NCBI GenBank assembly: GCA_030035585.1
Contig: CM057461.1
Span: 167,101,624-167,165,623 of the forward strand
Origin: Dugong dugon
Taxonomy: Eukaryota; Chordata; Mammalia; Sirenia; Dugongidae
Direction: 5' to 3'
Length of the DNA stretch: 64,000 nt
Part shown: piece after piece, positions 9,438 through 21,844 of the stretch
Numbering within the stretch: position 1 is the first letter of the stretch
Layout: the number at the start of each line of letters is the position of its first letter
The notes under the pieces: generated by a model
Database searches by the model: none
What the model was told of the DNA's origin: nothing
Seen by the model: only the letters and a program-made list of their open reading frames with translations
Program-made: the position numbers and the translations under genes

Positions 9438-11222
9438 TTGCAGATTATGCTTTCTGATATTTCCTAGTCCACTGTTATCCTACCTCTCTGTATTACATTT
9501 TGCCACTCTCTCCTTCTGGTTCTATATTTCCTATGTGCCAAATTCTCCCTCTTCGGCAGGAAGATGTTGAGGGGTCCCGGTGTATACCCAGCTGGTGGAT
9601 TCTGCAAGGCCAGGGCTTGAGGAGTAGAGCGAACTGAAGCCAAAGGTGTGGCTACCTTCGAGGTAGTAAACAAAGCTGAAAGCAGAGCAGTAAACATAAG
9701 CCCAATAAACAGAAAGGGGGAAGGGGGAATTGGTGAGTCACAAAAGCCAAAGGGGACAGAAGCAAGCATTTACTCTGAAGTAGAGTCCAGAATCCAAACA
9801 TCTGGGTGGCCAGACAACGAGCAAGAATTGGTTGAGCGTAAGTGGTAAGATACAATGAAATGGAAATGCTTGCTGTCTTTAACTTCATTTTAAGTTTCAG
9901 CGGGATTGTTGCACTTCGACAAGCTCCTGAGGTTTAAAGGGCAGGATGGGAAAGACAGTAGGGACCCCTGGACTTTTATATATTTCCTAGACTTTGTCTC
10001 CCACCCTTCCTCAATCTCAATTACTCCTTCATGTTTATCATTTTTATCCTATTTTTAAACTTATTTTTGTTTGTTTTCTGCTTGAAAAGTATTTCTGGTT
10101 TAGAACTCCCTTTTAACTCTGGATTAAAAAGTTATACTCTTCATAATTCAAACAAAACGTTTTGGCAGGAAGTTAGCAGGAACATATGGGCCTTGGCATT
10201 TTGATGCCCAGACTGGCTTCTGCCAAAACATTTCTTTGCTGTCATATAGATACAGCAGTGTTTGGGACTGTTGGGGAATCATCCCACACAGCTCAAGCTA
10301 GGGAATGCTATTGCTTAACGGTCTTTATGCATAGGTGAGGGACTTCCCACTCCTGAGTCTGAGAATTTTCAGAGGTAGGAGGAAGGTGGAGTCTGTTAGT
10401 GTTAAGGCTTCACAACTGATAGTGTGGTAGGTAAGTAGATAAAATGGATTCTCAATGGGAGAAGCCAGAATAAATACACTACAAAAATATATATAAAGAA
10501 GGAAGTAGGATTATTATGAGAGAAAGAGAAGGAAAAAAAAAGGGTTTAAAAAGAGGAGCCAGTACAAAAGAGTAAAAGAGAAGAAAAAAGGAAGAAGGAA
10601 GGATGGCTGAAGAGGAAGTAGAGGTAGTATCCATTAACCTCAGAGGCAGCCCTTTGACAGGGATCACAGGAATAGGTGGAACGGGGATGGTATTGGTCAG
10701 AAACCAAACCAGAAAATAAAACTCCATTTAAAAAAGAAGGAATTCGATAGGAAGGATTGGTTTTTCAAGTAATGGAAGAACTACAAATTAAACAGAAGGT
10801 AGTAAGGCAACCCAGACATTAGCCATAGTTTACCACCTTAAAGTGGAAGGACAAAGGGGAAGAGAGATTCACTGCAACCATGATAGGCTTGTCCACTGAG
10901 ATCTGGAGCCAGAGAAGAGAACTGGTCTCTACCAGAGACACCTCCGGAGGCAGACAGGGACGGGGAAAAATACTCTGTTTCTTTTTCTCCCACCCTCTGA
11001 TCTTTTTCTAGTGCTTCCCATTAGCTGAGATGGAAGTCTTCAGACATGGGAGCCTGGGACACCCAGCCTGCAGGGGTTAGGTCTCCTGCAATAAATGAAC
11101 AAGGAAAAGGATCAGATTTGAGAGCAAATGAGCCAGGACTGACTTGCATAGGATGGAAGGAACTAATAGCTGGAATGGAAGAAGCCATCCAACCCGTCAG
11201 TTTAAAGTAGGTACTTCCAGGG
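9438..11222. other. Unassigned sequence with purine-rich tract
   Basis: No gene recognised. 10485-10620 is strongly purine-biased on the plus strand (runs of gaaggaa, gagagaaagag and aaaaaaaaaggg). The rest is ordinary AT-rich DNA with no repeat I can name. Confidence 0.5.
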
Positions 11223-11499
11223 TTGCTGGGAAGATGGTGGCATAAACAAATCATCATTTCAACCCTCCTCCACAAATACAATAAGAAATACAACAAGGTA
11301 ACGGTACTTGGCTTTGAGAGACTTTGAATCTGGGAGCAGAGGAAAGCAGCAGGGAACTGCAAAGAGGCAAGAATCAATGAATCAACAACGAGTCGCATAT
11401 GGTAGGAAAATCACTTCTCCCACCGTCCCTGTCACTCCCCCCAGCTGTGAACTGGGAAAGTGGCCCCAGAAAAGGAGCTTGTTTTCCTAACCACCACAG
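11223..11499 (+). repeat. L1-like 5' start preceding a tandem array
   Basis: 'gctgggaagatggtggcata' followed by 'caaccctcctccacaaatac' and an A-rich lead is the layout of an L1 5' untranslated start, where a YY1-like AAGATGGCGG sits near the first base. Here the core is mutated to AAGATGGTGG. No ORF1 or ORF2 follows, so the assignment is an inference. Confidence 0.4.
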
Positions 11500-12868
11500 C
11501 CCCTGCTTCAAGACCTCAAGCTTTTGCTCTAAAATCAACAAGGCAGATCTCCTGCGGGTCTGTTTGGAGTGTGCCCATACCTCCCCATTAAGCCTACTGT
11601 GAATTGCTACAGAAGGCCTGTGCAGTGGAGTCTGCTCTCTCTGTACACCCTATAGCTCCAGCCTCTGAAACCAACAGGACAGACCTCCCAGGGAGTCAAG
11701 TCAGGTCTGTATGCACCCACTTTTTATTGGTGCTGAAGACTACTGACTGAGGTTGCTGTGTGCTAGGAAGCAGGATCTTTAGTGGAGGCTACACCTACAG
11801 CCAACATCCTATAGGCGTGTTTCTGATACCAACAAGGCAGACTTCCCCGAGGGTCTGTTTGGAGTATGCCAACACCTCCCCCACCCAGACATTGTCACCT
11901 GCAAGCCTACTCTTAATTGCTATAGAAGGTCCAAGCAGTGGAGTCTGCTCCCATAGTAAACACTCTACCAGCCTCCCTGCATACGCCACAGCTCAGACCT
12001 CTGAAACCAACAGGACAGACCTCCCAGGGAGTCATTTCAAGTCTGTCTGCTCCCCCTTTCAGTCAGTGCTGAGGACTGCTGACTGAGGCTGCTATGTGCT
12101 AGGAAGCAGGTATCTTTAGTGGAGGCTATGCCCACAGTCAACATACTATTGGGGGAAGGGCTCTGACAGCAACAAGGGAGACCTCCCTGGGGGTCCATTT
12201 GGAGTGTGACAACCCCTCCCTCACCCAGACACCATCACTGCAAGCCTGCTGTGAATTGCTACGGAAGATTCCTGCAGTGGAGTCTGCTCCCATAGTTAGC
12301 ACTCTAACTTCCTCCCTGTTCATCCCATAGCTCTGGCCTCTGAAACCAAAAGGACAAACCTCCCTGGGGGTCAGTTAGGGTTAATCTGTCCCTACTTCCA
12401 GTTGGCATTGAGGATGGCTGACTGAGGCTGCTGTGTGCTAAGAAGCAGGAGTCTTGAGTGGAAGCTGCACTCACAGCCAACCATCTCCCAGGGGAACTCC
12501 GACAGCAACAAGGCAGACCTCCACGGGGATTAGACCAGAGCATGATACCCTCTCCCCCACCTGGTGATTGTGGTTGCCAGGCTGTTGCAAACTGCTACAG
12601 AAGGCCCCCAAAGTGGAGTCTGCTTCCATAATCAGCACTCTACCTGCTTCCCTGTGTACCTCATAGTTCAGGCCTCTGAAACCAATAGGACAGACCTCCC
12701 TGGGGATCAGTTTGGGTGTGTCTACTCCTCCTTCCAGTCAGCACTGAGGACTGCTGACTGAGGCTGCTGTGTGCTAGGAATCAGGCATCTTTAGCGGAGG
12801 CTACAGCCACAGCCAACATACTACTGGAAGAGCTCTGATCGCAACAAGGAAGACCTCCCTGGGGGTCC
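11500..12868 (+). repeat. Tandem array of ~336 bp units, each a diverged dimer of ~168 bp
   Basis: The anchor 'caacaaggcagacctcc' or a close variant recurs near 11537, 11831, 12170, 12507 and 12842. A second anchor, 'cctctgaaaccaacaggac', recurs near 11662, 11998, 12337 and 12673. Spacing is about 336 bp, except for a shorter first unit. The two anchors resemble each other and lie about half a unit apart, so each unit is itself a doubled ~168 bp sequence. The array ends abruptly at an LTR relic. Confidence 0.85.
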
Positions 12869-12963
12869 ATTGTTACATCTGAAAAACCTATTTCCAAATA
12901 AAGTCACATTCTGAGGTTCCAGATGGACATGAATTTTGGGGGGATGCTATTCAACCCATTACA
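12869..12963 (-). repeat. MaLR/MLT1-like LTR, 5' part, minus strand
   Basis: The reverse complement starts TGTAATGGGTTGAATAG, then 'ccccccaaaattcatgtcc', 'ggaacctcagaatgtgac', and 'tttatttggaaatagg'. This is the opening of an MLT1-type LTR. It is cut short at the tandem array. Confidence 0.65.
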
Positions 12964-13939
12964 ATCTCTAATGGGTACATGAGAAAAATGAGGCACAAAG
13001 AAACCAAAACACAGGCAGTCCTTTTATGGAGCCTACTCTCCACCCACCTGGACCCCCACCCCTTTCCTACTCACCTACCCTCATCCTCCTCCATTCCCTG
13101 TCCTCTGGTGCCGCCACTCACTGGACATCTGGAGCTCACCTGTCATTCTCAGAGGGGCATGAGGCTCATACCATGACATGGAAGCCAGTGAGTCCCTTCC
13201 AAGATGCTCCCACAAACACCTATCCCAAAGAAACTTCTATGAATATCCTAGAATAGGATAATGTTTCTTGATTCCACGCATTTCTCCACTGATTACTCTC
13301 TTCTGTGTTGGTCATTTACTCTTGGCTCCCTCCCTCTTTGTGACTGAGGTGCATATAGGGTTCAATTTCTCCATTTGCTAATCATAAAGCCATTTTATTT
13401 TCCCCTTTAATTCGTGCCATCCATTTCTGACAGATGTGTACCTAGGTTATAGGCCTATATTTTGCATTAGTAAACATCCACCTATCCCAAACCTTTGCTA
13501 TAATGTATTCATGCTGCTATATTTCTAGGTGCCTGGGGACCAAAGAGTTAATTGTTAAGATGGCAAGCAGAGGCCAATAGGTGGCAGAAGTCAGCTCTTT
13601 GGGGAGAAGCTGCCTAATCCTTTCAGCTTGTATCTAGGGTAGCTCCAAGCTGGAGAAAAACTGGAGATTACAGGGGATAAAATTGTGTATACAAAAAGCT
13701 CCAGTCTACAAGCCAATGCCTGAGTCTTCCAACATAGGAGGTCTTATATCAGGGAGAGGAATGATAGTAGCAAATCATAGAGGAACCAGAGCAAGACTGT
13801 TCACATACAAGGAAGCTAGGCCTCTGAGGATTGGGAAGGAGCTGGAGCATCAGCACTGAGGCATAAGAAGCCCCAGACAAGAACCAGAATAGACAGTCAC
13901 AGTCATAAGAACATGGAGCTCTGCTGTGGAGAGGGCACT
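12964..13939. other. Unassigned sequence
   Basis: C-rich around 13040-13120, otherwise unremarkable. No gene or named repeat seen. Confidence 0.5.
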
Positions 13940-14605
13940 TCATTTACTCATTCACTAAGTAGGTGCAAGCCACACTACTCGGGGCTGATGATGCTAAAGC
14001 TAACCTATGCTTGCCCCTAGGGTGTCTGCAGCCTAACAGGGAAAGCCAGAAGAAAATACATATTTAAAGTGCAGTAAGTAGCATAACAGGGAGTGATAGG
14101 GGTGTAAAGGATAGGCATTCTAGAAGAAATGGGGGAGGGGAATAGGCAAGGAATTCCCAGGAAGAAGAAATAGCATGTGAGAAGTCCTTAGTAAGGGAGA
14201 GCACAAATCCCTTAAAAAACCAAACCAAACCTCTTGCCCTCAAGTCCATTCTGACTCAGGGTGACCCCATATATGGAGAAATGCAAATGACAATCACGAG
14301 AAATGAGATTAGGTGAATTGGGGCTACCTCATGAATGAGCTTAGAAGCTATGTTAAAAGATGTGATTTTTTTCCCCAAAATCAGTGGGTTGCTGTTGAAG
14401 GGTTTTAAGTAAAGGAGGTACATGAACAAATGTGGCTTTAGAAAGATTATCCCAACAGTATTACAGATAATGGATTGCAGAGGAATCAGGCTAGAGGCAG
14501 GAGAAAAGTTAAAAGAATGCTTCCATGAACAGGCAAGAAAGGAGAAAAGTCTAGAATGAAGTAGGAGCAGTGGAAATGGACAGCAGGAGTAGATGTAAGA
14601 CATTA
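13940..14605 (-). repeat. L2 LINE fragment, minus strand
   Basis: Order on the plus strand is reverse L2: 'cattcactaagtaggtgc', 'agcctaacagggaaagcc', then past a SINE scrap 'gttgctgttgaagggtttta', 'gaaagattatcccaacag', and 'aggaatcaggctagaggcag'. These correspond to the L2 3' UTR and end of ORF2. Confidence 0.65.
14213..14270 (-). mobile_element. AfroSINE tail-only fragment
   Basis: 'aaccaaaccaaacctcttgc', 'cctcaagtccattctgactc' and 'agggtgacccc' are the complement of the AfroSINE tail. It stops after about 58 bases, as a strongly 5'-truncated copy would. No clear target duplication. Confidence 0.75.
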
Positions 14606-15552
14606 TTTAAGAATGTAAAATTGATAGTAATTTTTGACTATTTGAAAGTCGGAGTGGTAGACAGTTGGAATTATGTCCAATTTTCAGTCTTGAGACCTTG
14701 TCAAGAGGTTCCACTCTGTAAACTAAAAAACACAGAAGATGGGGTCAGTTTTGGACAGATTGGATTAAGTTGCTGTAAAATAATTCCAGTGGAGAACTAC
14801 TACAAACCAGTAAGAAAAAAGATAAGTTACCAATAAAATAATAGACAAAATACTTAATAGGTACTTCCCAAAAGAAGATATCCAAGTTACTGTAATTATG
14901 ATAATTAAAATCATCTTGCTTCTGATGGTTAAATGATGTCACCTGGCCTCTAGTAAGTCAGAAGCCCATCATACCCACTGATACTAGTTAACCCAGTACT
15001 ACAGCAACCTCCCACACCACCCTCTGGCCCACAAAGGACAATGACCATTAGCTTCTCACACTCCTTATTGCTTTAGTGAAGACACATCATATGGGTCCTC
15101 CCGGGGAGGAGAGACAGCTGGAGGTTTTCTTGTATTGTGTAATAAATCCATTTTAACATGTCCACATTTCTGATCTTTTTGACCCCTTTCTTAATACTCT
15201 GCCAAGACAGTTCTGGCATATCTACTTCATTAACTACAGGCCTTCAGAAAATGGGAGGCTTGAGAGTTAGGGACCCATTCCTGCGGTGTATTAGGCCTGG
15301 CTCCAGAAGTCTTTGCCAGGATGTTAAATCATGCCTGCACTCATTATCAGTAAACTCTTCTTTATCTTTCCTTATATTCATTCTCCCTGAGCAGCCTCAA
15401 GTTACATTCCCAGACATGTTCTCCTGATTCGTGTTGATATACATAAGCCAGGTCCTGCATTTCTTTTGGTGAATGATTCCATGTCTTCCAAAAGCATGGA
15501 TAGTGCTTCCTACTTGGATTATGCTAAGAATTGACCCTAGTTATTGATCTAG
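14606..15552. other. Unassigned sequence
   Basis: No gene recognised. The sequence resembles old retroelement DNA in places, but I could not assign a family. Confidence 0.45.
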
Positions 15553-15777
15553 ACCAAGGATTGGCAAACTAGGGCCCTCAGGATGGCTGCCTAAAACTTG
15601 CATAAAGTTAAATAACACAGCCAAGTCCATTTGTTCATATATTGTCTATGGTGGCTTGCATGCTGCAAAAAGCAGAGATGAGTAGTAGTGATAGGGACCA
15701 TATAGCCCGCAAAGCCTAAGATAAGTATCTTAGACTATCTGACCCTTTAAGAAAAAGTTTTCTAATTCCTGGTCTTG
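15553..15777. mobile_element. hAT-type (Charlie-like) non-autonomous relic 1
   Basis: Starts 'aaggattggcaaactagggc' and ends 'aaaaagttttctaattcctgg', an imperfect inverted pair. Inside are 'atattgtctatggtggcttg', 'gggaccatatagcccgcaaa' and 'tatctgaccctttaag', recognised from a common mammalian hAT MER-type element. Exact family not assigned. Confidence 0.6.
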
Positions 15778-15779
15778 AC

Positions 15780-15995
15780 CAGCACTGCCCAATAGAACTT
15801 TCTGAGATGATGCAAATATTCTGTATCTACCATGTCCAACATGGTAACCATTAGCCATATGTGATTATTGAATTCTTGAGATGTGGCTAGTGTGACTGAG
15901 AAAAGAATTCTTGATTTTATTTCATTAATTAGTTTATAGTTGCATGTGGCTAATTAGGTTATAGTTCCATAGTGGCTACTCAAGTCTAGAAGGAA
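15780..15995. mobile_element. hAT-type non-autonomous relic 2
   Basis: 'gcccaatagaactttctgag', 'atggtaaccattagccatat', 'gagatgtggctagtgtgact', and an inverted partner near 15943-15985 ('gcatgtggcta', 'agtggctac') match another common mammalian hAT MER-type element. It follows relic 1 with almost no spacer. Confidence 0.6.
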
Positions 15996-16689
15996 TGAAG
16001 GAAGTAGGGGAGGGGAACAAATCTTGAGGAGGACATACGTCATCTTGAAGGACATCCATCTCAGGTAAGGATTTTGCATGGTTTCCAGAAAATGAATGAC
16101 TGCTTCCCTATAGACGGGTAAGAGGGTCACCCTGCCGGTTTGGAAGGCTCAGAGGAATCTGGAAGTGCTCAAGTGCATTCATCCAGATGTCCTCATCCTA
16201 AGTCTCAGGTCTCTGACTTTAGTGTAGGAGGCACTGAGGCTGTGAATTTAGCCTCTTTTGTAATTCCACCACTCTCGCATTTAAATTTTGACCCTGATTT
16301 TCAGCAAAGCCTTCTGGATGCAGGAGATGAGGGTCTCTTTAAACACTGCATTGAGACATTCTGGCTTCTACACCATGCCCTGAGCTGATAGATAGATTGC
16401 TGACCTGAGCTGTTTTTTTTTCTTCCTTTCTATGAATGTTATTAACAATCAATTAATTCCCTAATCCTCATAATTACCACTGACTCAGATCATTCAGGAA
16501 TAGAACTATTATTATATAAGCCAGTAAATCCCCTTCCACATGTTCCCCATCTCAATCCATAACAGGGTAATCACTGACCCACTTATCAATGGTAATGTGG
16601 GTTATCTGGTTAGCTAGTTATCCAATTCCAGAATTCCATCCTGTGTCTGCTTCCTATAACCACTCCAGTATCAACTTTCTTGTGCTGGA
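15996..16689. other. Unassigned sequence
   Basis: An 82-codon frame (16140-16388 plus) has no domain or context supporting a gene. No named repeat. Confidence 0.45.
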
Positions 16690-16985
16690 TTTTCCCAGAA
16701 GCAGACCTTTGAAACAAGGATTTGAGTGCATGTGTTTTATTGGGGAATGATCCCATGGGATAGGAGTAACAGAGGGGAAGCAAGACAGGAAAGGATAGGA
16801 GAGCAATAAAAGGCATGTTAATAAGCAGGTTACCTAAAAGGGCAACGGAGGCTCAGTCCTGCTGAAGTCTCTTGGAGATAGTGTGGAACATTCCTCAGAC
16901 TTGTCCTCATACTGTATTCATCATCGATGGAAGGCTACTCCCAATGTGTTAACTCTCTGTCACTTCCTGCCTGACCTGTGCCATA
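16690..16985 (+). repeat. Unassigned interspersed repeat, copy B
   Basis: Shares ordered blocks with 8086-8400: 'caaggatttgagtgca', 'gatccca', 'gcaataaaaggcatgttaat', 'ggttacc', 'tgtggaa', 'acttgtcc' and 'gtgttaactctc'. Family not named. Confidence 0.55.
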
Positions 16986-17174
16986 CTCACTGCCTTTGAG
17001 TCGATTCCAACTCACAGCGACCCTAAAGGACAGGGTAGGACTGCCCCATAGGGTTTCCAAGGTTGTAATCTTTCAGGAAGCAGACTGCTACATCTTTTTC
17101 ACATGGACTGGCTGGTGAGTATGAACTGCTGACCTTTTGGTTAGCAGCCAAGCACTTAACCACTGCGCACTGCA
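16986..17174 (-). mobile_element. AfroSINE, long form, minus strand
   Basis: The head complement 'gcacttaaccactgcgc' lies at the right and the tail complement 'gcctttgagtcgattccaac' at the left, with the extra block 'gtaatctttcaggaagcaga' between. TGCCATA at 16979-16985 and 17175-17181 may be a short target duplication. Confidence 0.9.
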
Positions 17175-17366
17175 TGCCATAGGTTAAGATAAAATTCTCA
17201 GGTGGAGAGTTGCAGATGCTTGTTGTCTTCATCTGCAAAAATGGTGAGTGCTGAGGTGATATAGTCAGGGCACTAACAACATCTGCTATAATATTGAATG
17301 CATTTAAAAATCCCACAAGTCCATAACGATAAACAAGAAGTGATCAAAGCAATAAAAGCAAAAACA

Positions 17367-17368
<2 letters not shown>

Positions 17369-17398
<30 letters not shown>
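17369..17398. repeat. (AC)15 microsatellite
   Basis: Uninterrupted AC dinucleotides, length about 30 bases. Confidence 0.97.
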
Positions 17399-17400
<2 letters not shown>

Positions 17401-17501
17401 CTTCCTTGGTCACCATTGGAATTAACTTGTATACAATTCTTTATTCTGATAATTGACAATTAAAGGGGTAAATTAAGCATTTAACCTAACTTTCCTGTAT
17501 A

Positions 17502-17668
17502 AGGAGCCCTGGTGGAGGGGTGGTTAAAAGCTTGGCTGCTAACCAAAAGGCTGGCAGTTCAAATCCACCAGCTGCTCCTTGGGAACCTTATGCGGCGGTT
17601 CTACTCTGTCCTATAGGGTCACTATGAGTTGGAATTGATGTGACAGCAACGGGTTTGGGTTTTTTTGT
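17502..17668 (+). mobile_element. AfroSINE, short form
   Basis: Full-length copy with the target duplication TTTCCTGTAT at 17491-17500 and 17669-17678. B-box region 'ggcagttcaaatccacc' and tail 'gtcactatgagttggaattg' are clear. Confidence 0.95.
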
Positions 17669-17679
17669 TTTCCTGTATG

Positions 17680-18845
17680 AACAGTATCTCAGGGTAATCC
17701 ATTAGTCCTGGTTGATGAAGGAAAGGTCTTCTTTAATGAAAAGTATCATTTTCATCATCATTTTGCAGGGCTGAAATGACATGAAGTCTTTGATCTGCTT
17801 TAAACACTTCAGGAAAAAGTCGGGGGGTGGATAGATGAAGCAAATGAGGGAAAATATTGATAAATGTTTAATCTGGATTGGATCTGCTAAATGGAGTTTT
17901 ATTATATTATTTTCTTTGTTCTTATTATTTTTTGTACGTTTGAAACTTTTTATTAAGACGGAAAGAAAGTTCTTTTCGTCTCCTACCCCATCCAGTACTA
18001 TCATTAGCCAAGTGTTGCATACACAGTCTTACAACCATGATTACCCATTATTAAGATAAACAAAACATAAATAATGCAGTTGAACTGTAAGCAACATTTT
18101 TTTCCCCCAAGATGCAAGTTACAAATCATGATGCCAGTTGCTGCTTTGATTATATTATAACCATAAAATTTCTAAATTGATCCAGTTATAGCCAATGCTT
18201 GTTATGAAACTTTGCACCTGTGCATACCTCATGGGTTTGTTGTGTGCATTTTAAAACGCAATGAGTATGAAGCCCCAACAGAATGCCTGGCACATGAAGA
18301 AGGCTCTAAGTGTAGACAAGGTGCTCACCCTTGTCTCTCCTTCCCAAACTTTAATACAAAAAGCTCCTTTTAGTTCCTTCCAGATGTAAATCTGAGACAG
18401 GTACTAAATTAACTCATTAACGTCCACTAACACCTAAGCAGAGTTTACTTTATTAGATTAACTACAGAAAACAAGATCCTGAGGTAATGGGGCAACAGTA
18501 GCATGAATGCTGACGGACAAGGTAGTATGGAAAGTAAATAAATTATATCTCTTCTTACATTTGATCATGAATATGCATTTTCCAGACTGCTTGTTACCAA
18601 TCTCATTTAATACTCACAGACCTCTACTTAACAGGAGAGGTTCAATAAACAAAGTATGGATCCAGCCTCAAACAGCTAATAAAAGCAGAGATGAAATTAT
18701 AACTGAAATCTTCTGACTCCAAAGGAAGTCAGGATATCTGGAACCAGAATGAGGATACTGAAAAACCAGAGAATGTCAGGGTGGAGACTGCTTAAAGAAG
18801 GGACAGGAGGTAGGGGTTCTTTCCCCCTTCTTAATTCTACCTTAG
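17680..18845. other. Unassigned AT-rich sequence
   Basis: No gene or named repeat. A 100-codon minus frame at 17702-18004 overlaps a plus frame and has no domain. Confidence 0.5.
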
Positions 18846-20129
18846 ACACTACATAATGATTAAAGGGTCAATATACCAGGAGGACATAACCATAATAATT
18901 ATATACACACCCAATGACAGGGCTCCAAAATACATAAACTAACAGCATTGAAAAGAGAAATAGATAGTTCCATAATAATAGTAGGAGACTTCAACGCACC
19001 ACTTCTGGTGAAAGACAAAACATCTAGAAAGAAACTTAATAAAGATGCAAAAGATCTAAATGTCACAATCAACAAACTGGAACTCAGACGTATACAGAAC
19101 ACTCCACCCAACGGCAGCAAAGTATACATTCTTTTCCAATGCACATGGAACATTCTCCATAATAGATCACATGTTAGGCCACAAAGCAAGTCTTAACAAA
19201 ATCCAAAACATAAAAATAATACAAAGCATCTTCTCTGATCATAATACCATGAAAGTAGAAATCAATAACAGAAACAGTGAGGAAAAAAAAAATCAAATAC
19301 ACGGAAACTGAACAATTCCTTGCTTAAAAACTACTGGGTAATAGAAGAAATCAAGGATGGAATAAAAAAATTCATAGAATCAGAAGAGAATGAAAACACA
19401 TCTTACCAAAACCTCTGAGACACAGCAAAAGCAGTCCTTAGAGGTCACTTTATAGCAATAAATGCACACATCAAAAGGAAGAAAGGGCCAAAATCAAAAC
19501 ATTAACCCTACAACTCTAACAAATAGAAAGAGAGCAGCAAAAGAAGCCCTCAGGCACCAGAAAAAAGGAAATAATAAAGATTAGAGGAGAAATAGAGAAC
19601 AGAAAAACAATTGAAAGAATCAATAAGACCAAAAGTTGGTTCTTTGGCAAGATCAACAAAATCGACAAACCACTGGTCAAACAGACAAAAGAAAAACAAG
19701 AGAGGAAGCAAATAACCCAAATAAGAAATGCGACGGGTGATATCACAACAGACACAACTGAAATAAAAAGGATCATACAGAATGCTATGAAAAATTGTAC
19801 TCTAACAAGTTTGAAGACCTAGAGGAAATGGACAAATTTCTAGAAACACATTACCTACCTAAACTAACACAAACTGAGGTAGAAAAACTAAACAGACCCA
19901 TAACAAAAGAAGAGATTGAAGAGGTAATAAAAAAAAATTGCCACCAAAAAAAAAGTCCTGGCCTGGACGGCTTCACTGGAGAATCCTACCAAACTTTCAG
20001 AGAAGAGCTCACACCAATACTACTCAAACTATTTCAGAGCATGGAAAAGGAAGAAATACTCCCAATTCATTTTATGAAACCAGCATAACTCTTATACCAA
20101 AGCCAGGCAAAGCCACCACAAAAAAATGA

Positions 20130-20222
<93 letters not shown>

Positions 20223-21844
20223 TAACATGACCAAATGAAATTCCTACCAGGTATGCAGGGATGGTTCAACATTAGAAAAATCAAACAACATAATCCACCA
20301 CATAAATAAAAGAAAAGAATCATATAAACTTATCAATCGATACAGACAAAGCATTTGACAAAGTCCAACACCTTTTCTTTATAAAAACTCTCAGCAAAAT
20401 AAGAATAGAGAGGAAATTCCTTAGCATAACTAAGGGCATTTACACAAAACCAACAGCCAACATCATTCTAAGTGGAGAGACACTGAAAGCATTACCCTTG
20501 GGAACAGGAACCAGATAAGGATGCTCTTTATCACCACTCTCACTCAACATCATGCTGGCAGTCCTAACTAGAGCAAGAAAAAGAAATAAAGTGCATCCAA
20601 ATTGGTAAGGAAGAGGTAAAACTATCACTAGTCACAGATGATAGGATCTTGTACACCAAAAACCCCAAAGAATCCACAAGAAAGCTACTGGAACTAATAG
20701 AAGATTTCAACAAAGTAATAGGATACAAGATTAATATACAAAAATCAGTTTGATTCCTCTACACCAACAAAGAGAACTTCAAAAAGGAAATCAGCAAATT
20801 AATATCAATTGCAATAACCCCCAAGAAGATAAAGTACTTAGGAATTAATCTAACCAATGATGTAAAAGTCCTACGCAAAGAAAACTACAAAACACTACTG
20901 CAAGAAACCAAAAGAGACCCATGTAAGTGGTCATGGATAGGAAGACTCAACATCGTGAAATTGTCAATACTACTCAAAGCAATTTACAGACACAATGCAA
21001 TCCTGGTTCAAATTCCATTCTTTAATGAGATGGAGAAACAAATCACCAACTTTATATGGAAAGAGTAGAGTCCCCGGATAAATAAAGCATTATTGAAGAA
21101 GAACAAAGTGAGAGGCCTTCCACTACCTGATCTGTGAACCTATTATACAGCCACAGTAGTCAAAACAGCCTGGTACTAGTACAGCAACAGACACATAGAC
21201 CAATGGAACAGAACTGAGAACCCAGACATAAATCCATCCGTCTATGAGCAGCTGATATTTGACAAAGTGTCAAAGTCTGTTAAAGACAGTCTGTTTAATG
21301 AACGGTGCTGGCATAACTGGATGTCCATCTGTAAAAAAATGAAACAAGATCCATATGCCCCACTATACACAAAAACTAACTCAAAATGAATCAAAGACCT
21401 AAATATAAAATCTAAAACAATAAAAATCATGGAAGAAAAAATAGAGACAATGCCAGGGGCCCCAATATATGGCATAAATAGTATACAAACCATAACTAAC
21501 AATGCACAAATACCAGAAGAGAAACTAGATAACGGGGAGTTCCTAAAAAATTAAACACTCAGGCTCAACAAAAGACTTCACCAAAAGAGTAAAAAGAGAA
21601 CCTACAGACTGGGAAAAAATTTTTTGACTACAACATATCCGACAAGGATCTAATCTCTAAAATCTACAAAATGCTTCAACAGCTCAATAACAAAAAAGAT
21701 AAATAATCCAATTAAAAAATGGGCAAAGCATATGAACAGACACTTCACCAAAGAAGACATTCTGGTGGCTAACAGACACATGAGGAAATAGTTGTGATCA
21801 TTACTTGTAAAAACGGTGTGGGAGTGGCGTTGGACATCCTCTAA

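Noticed and set aside
11021..11398. 125-codon minus frame
   Set aside because: It overlaps the L1-like 5' start and unassigned DNA, has no domain, and no splice or promoter context.
11500..12868. Regular repeats as a CRISPR array
   Set aside because: Units are ~336 bp, diverged and contiguous with no unique spacers, in a mammalian genome.
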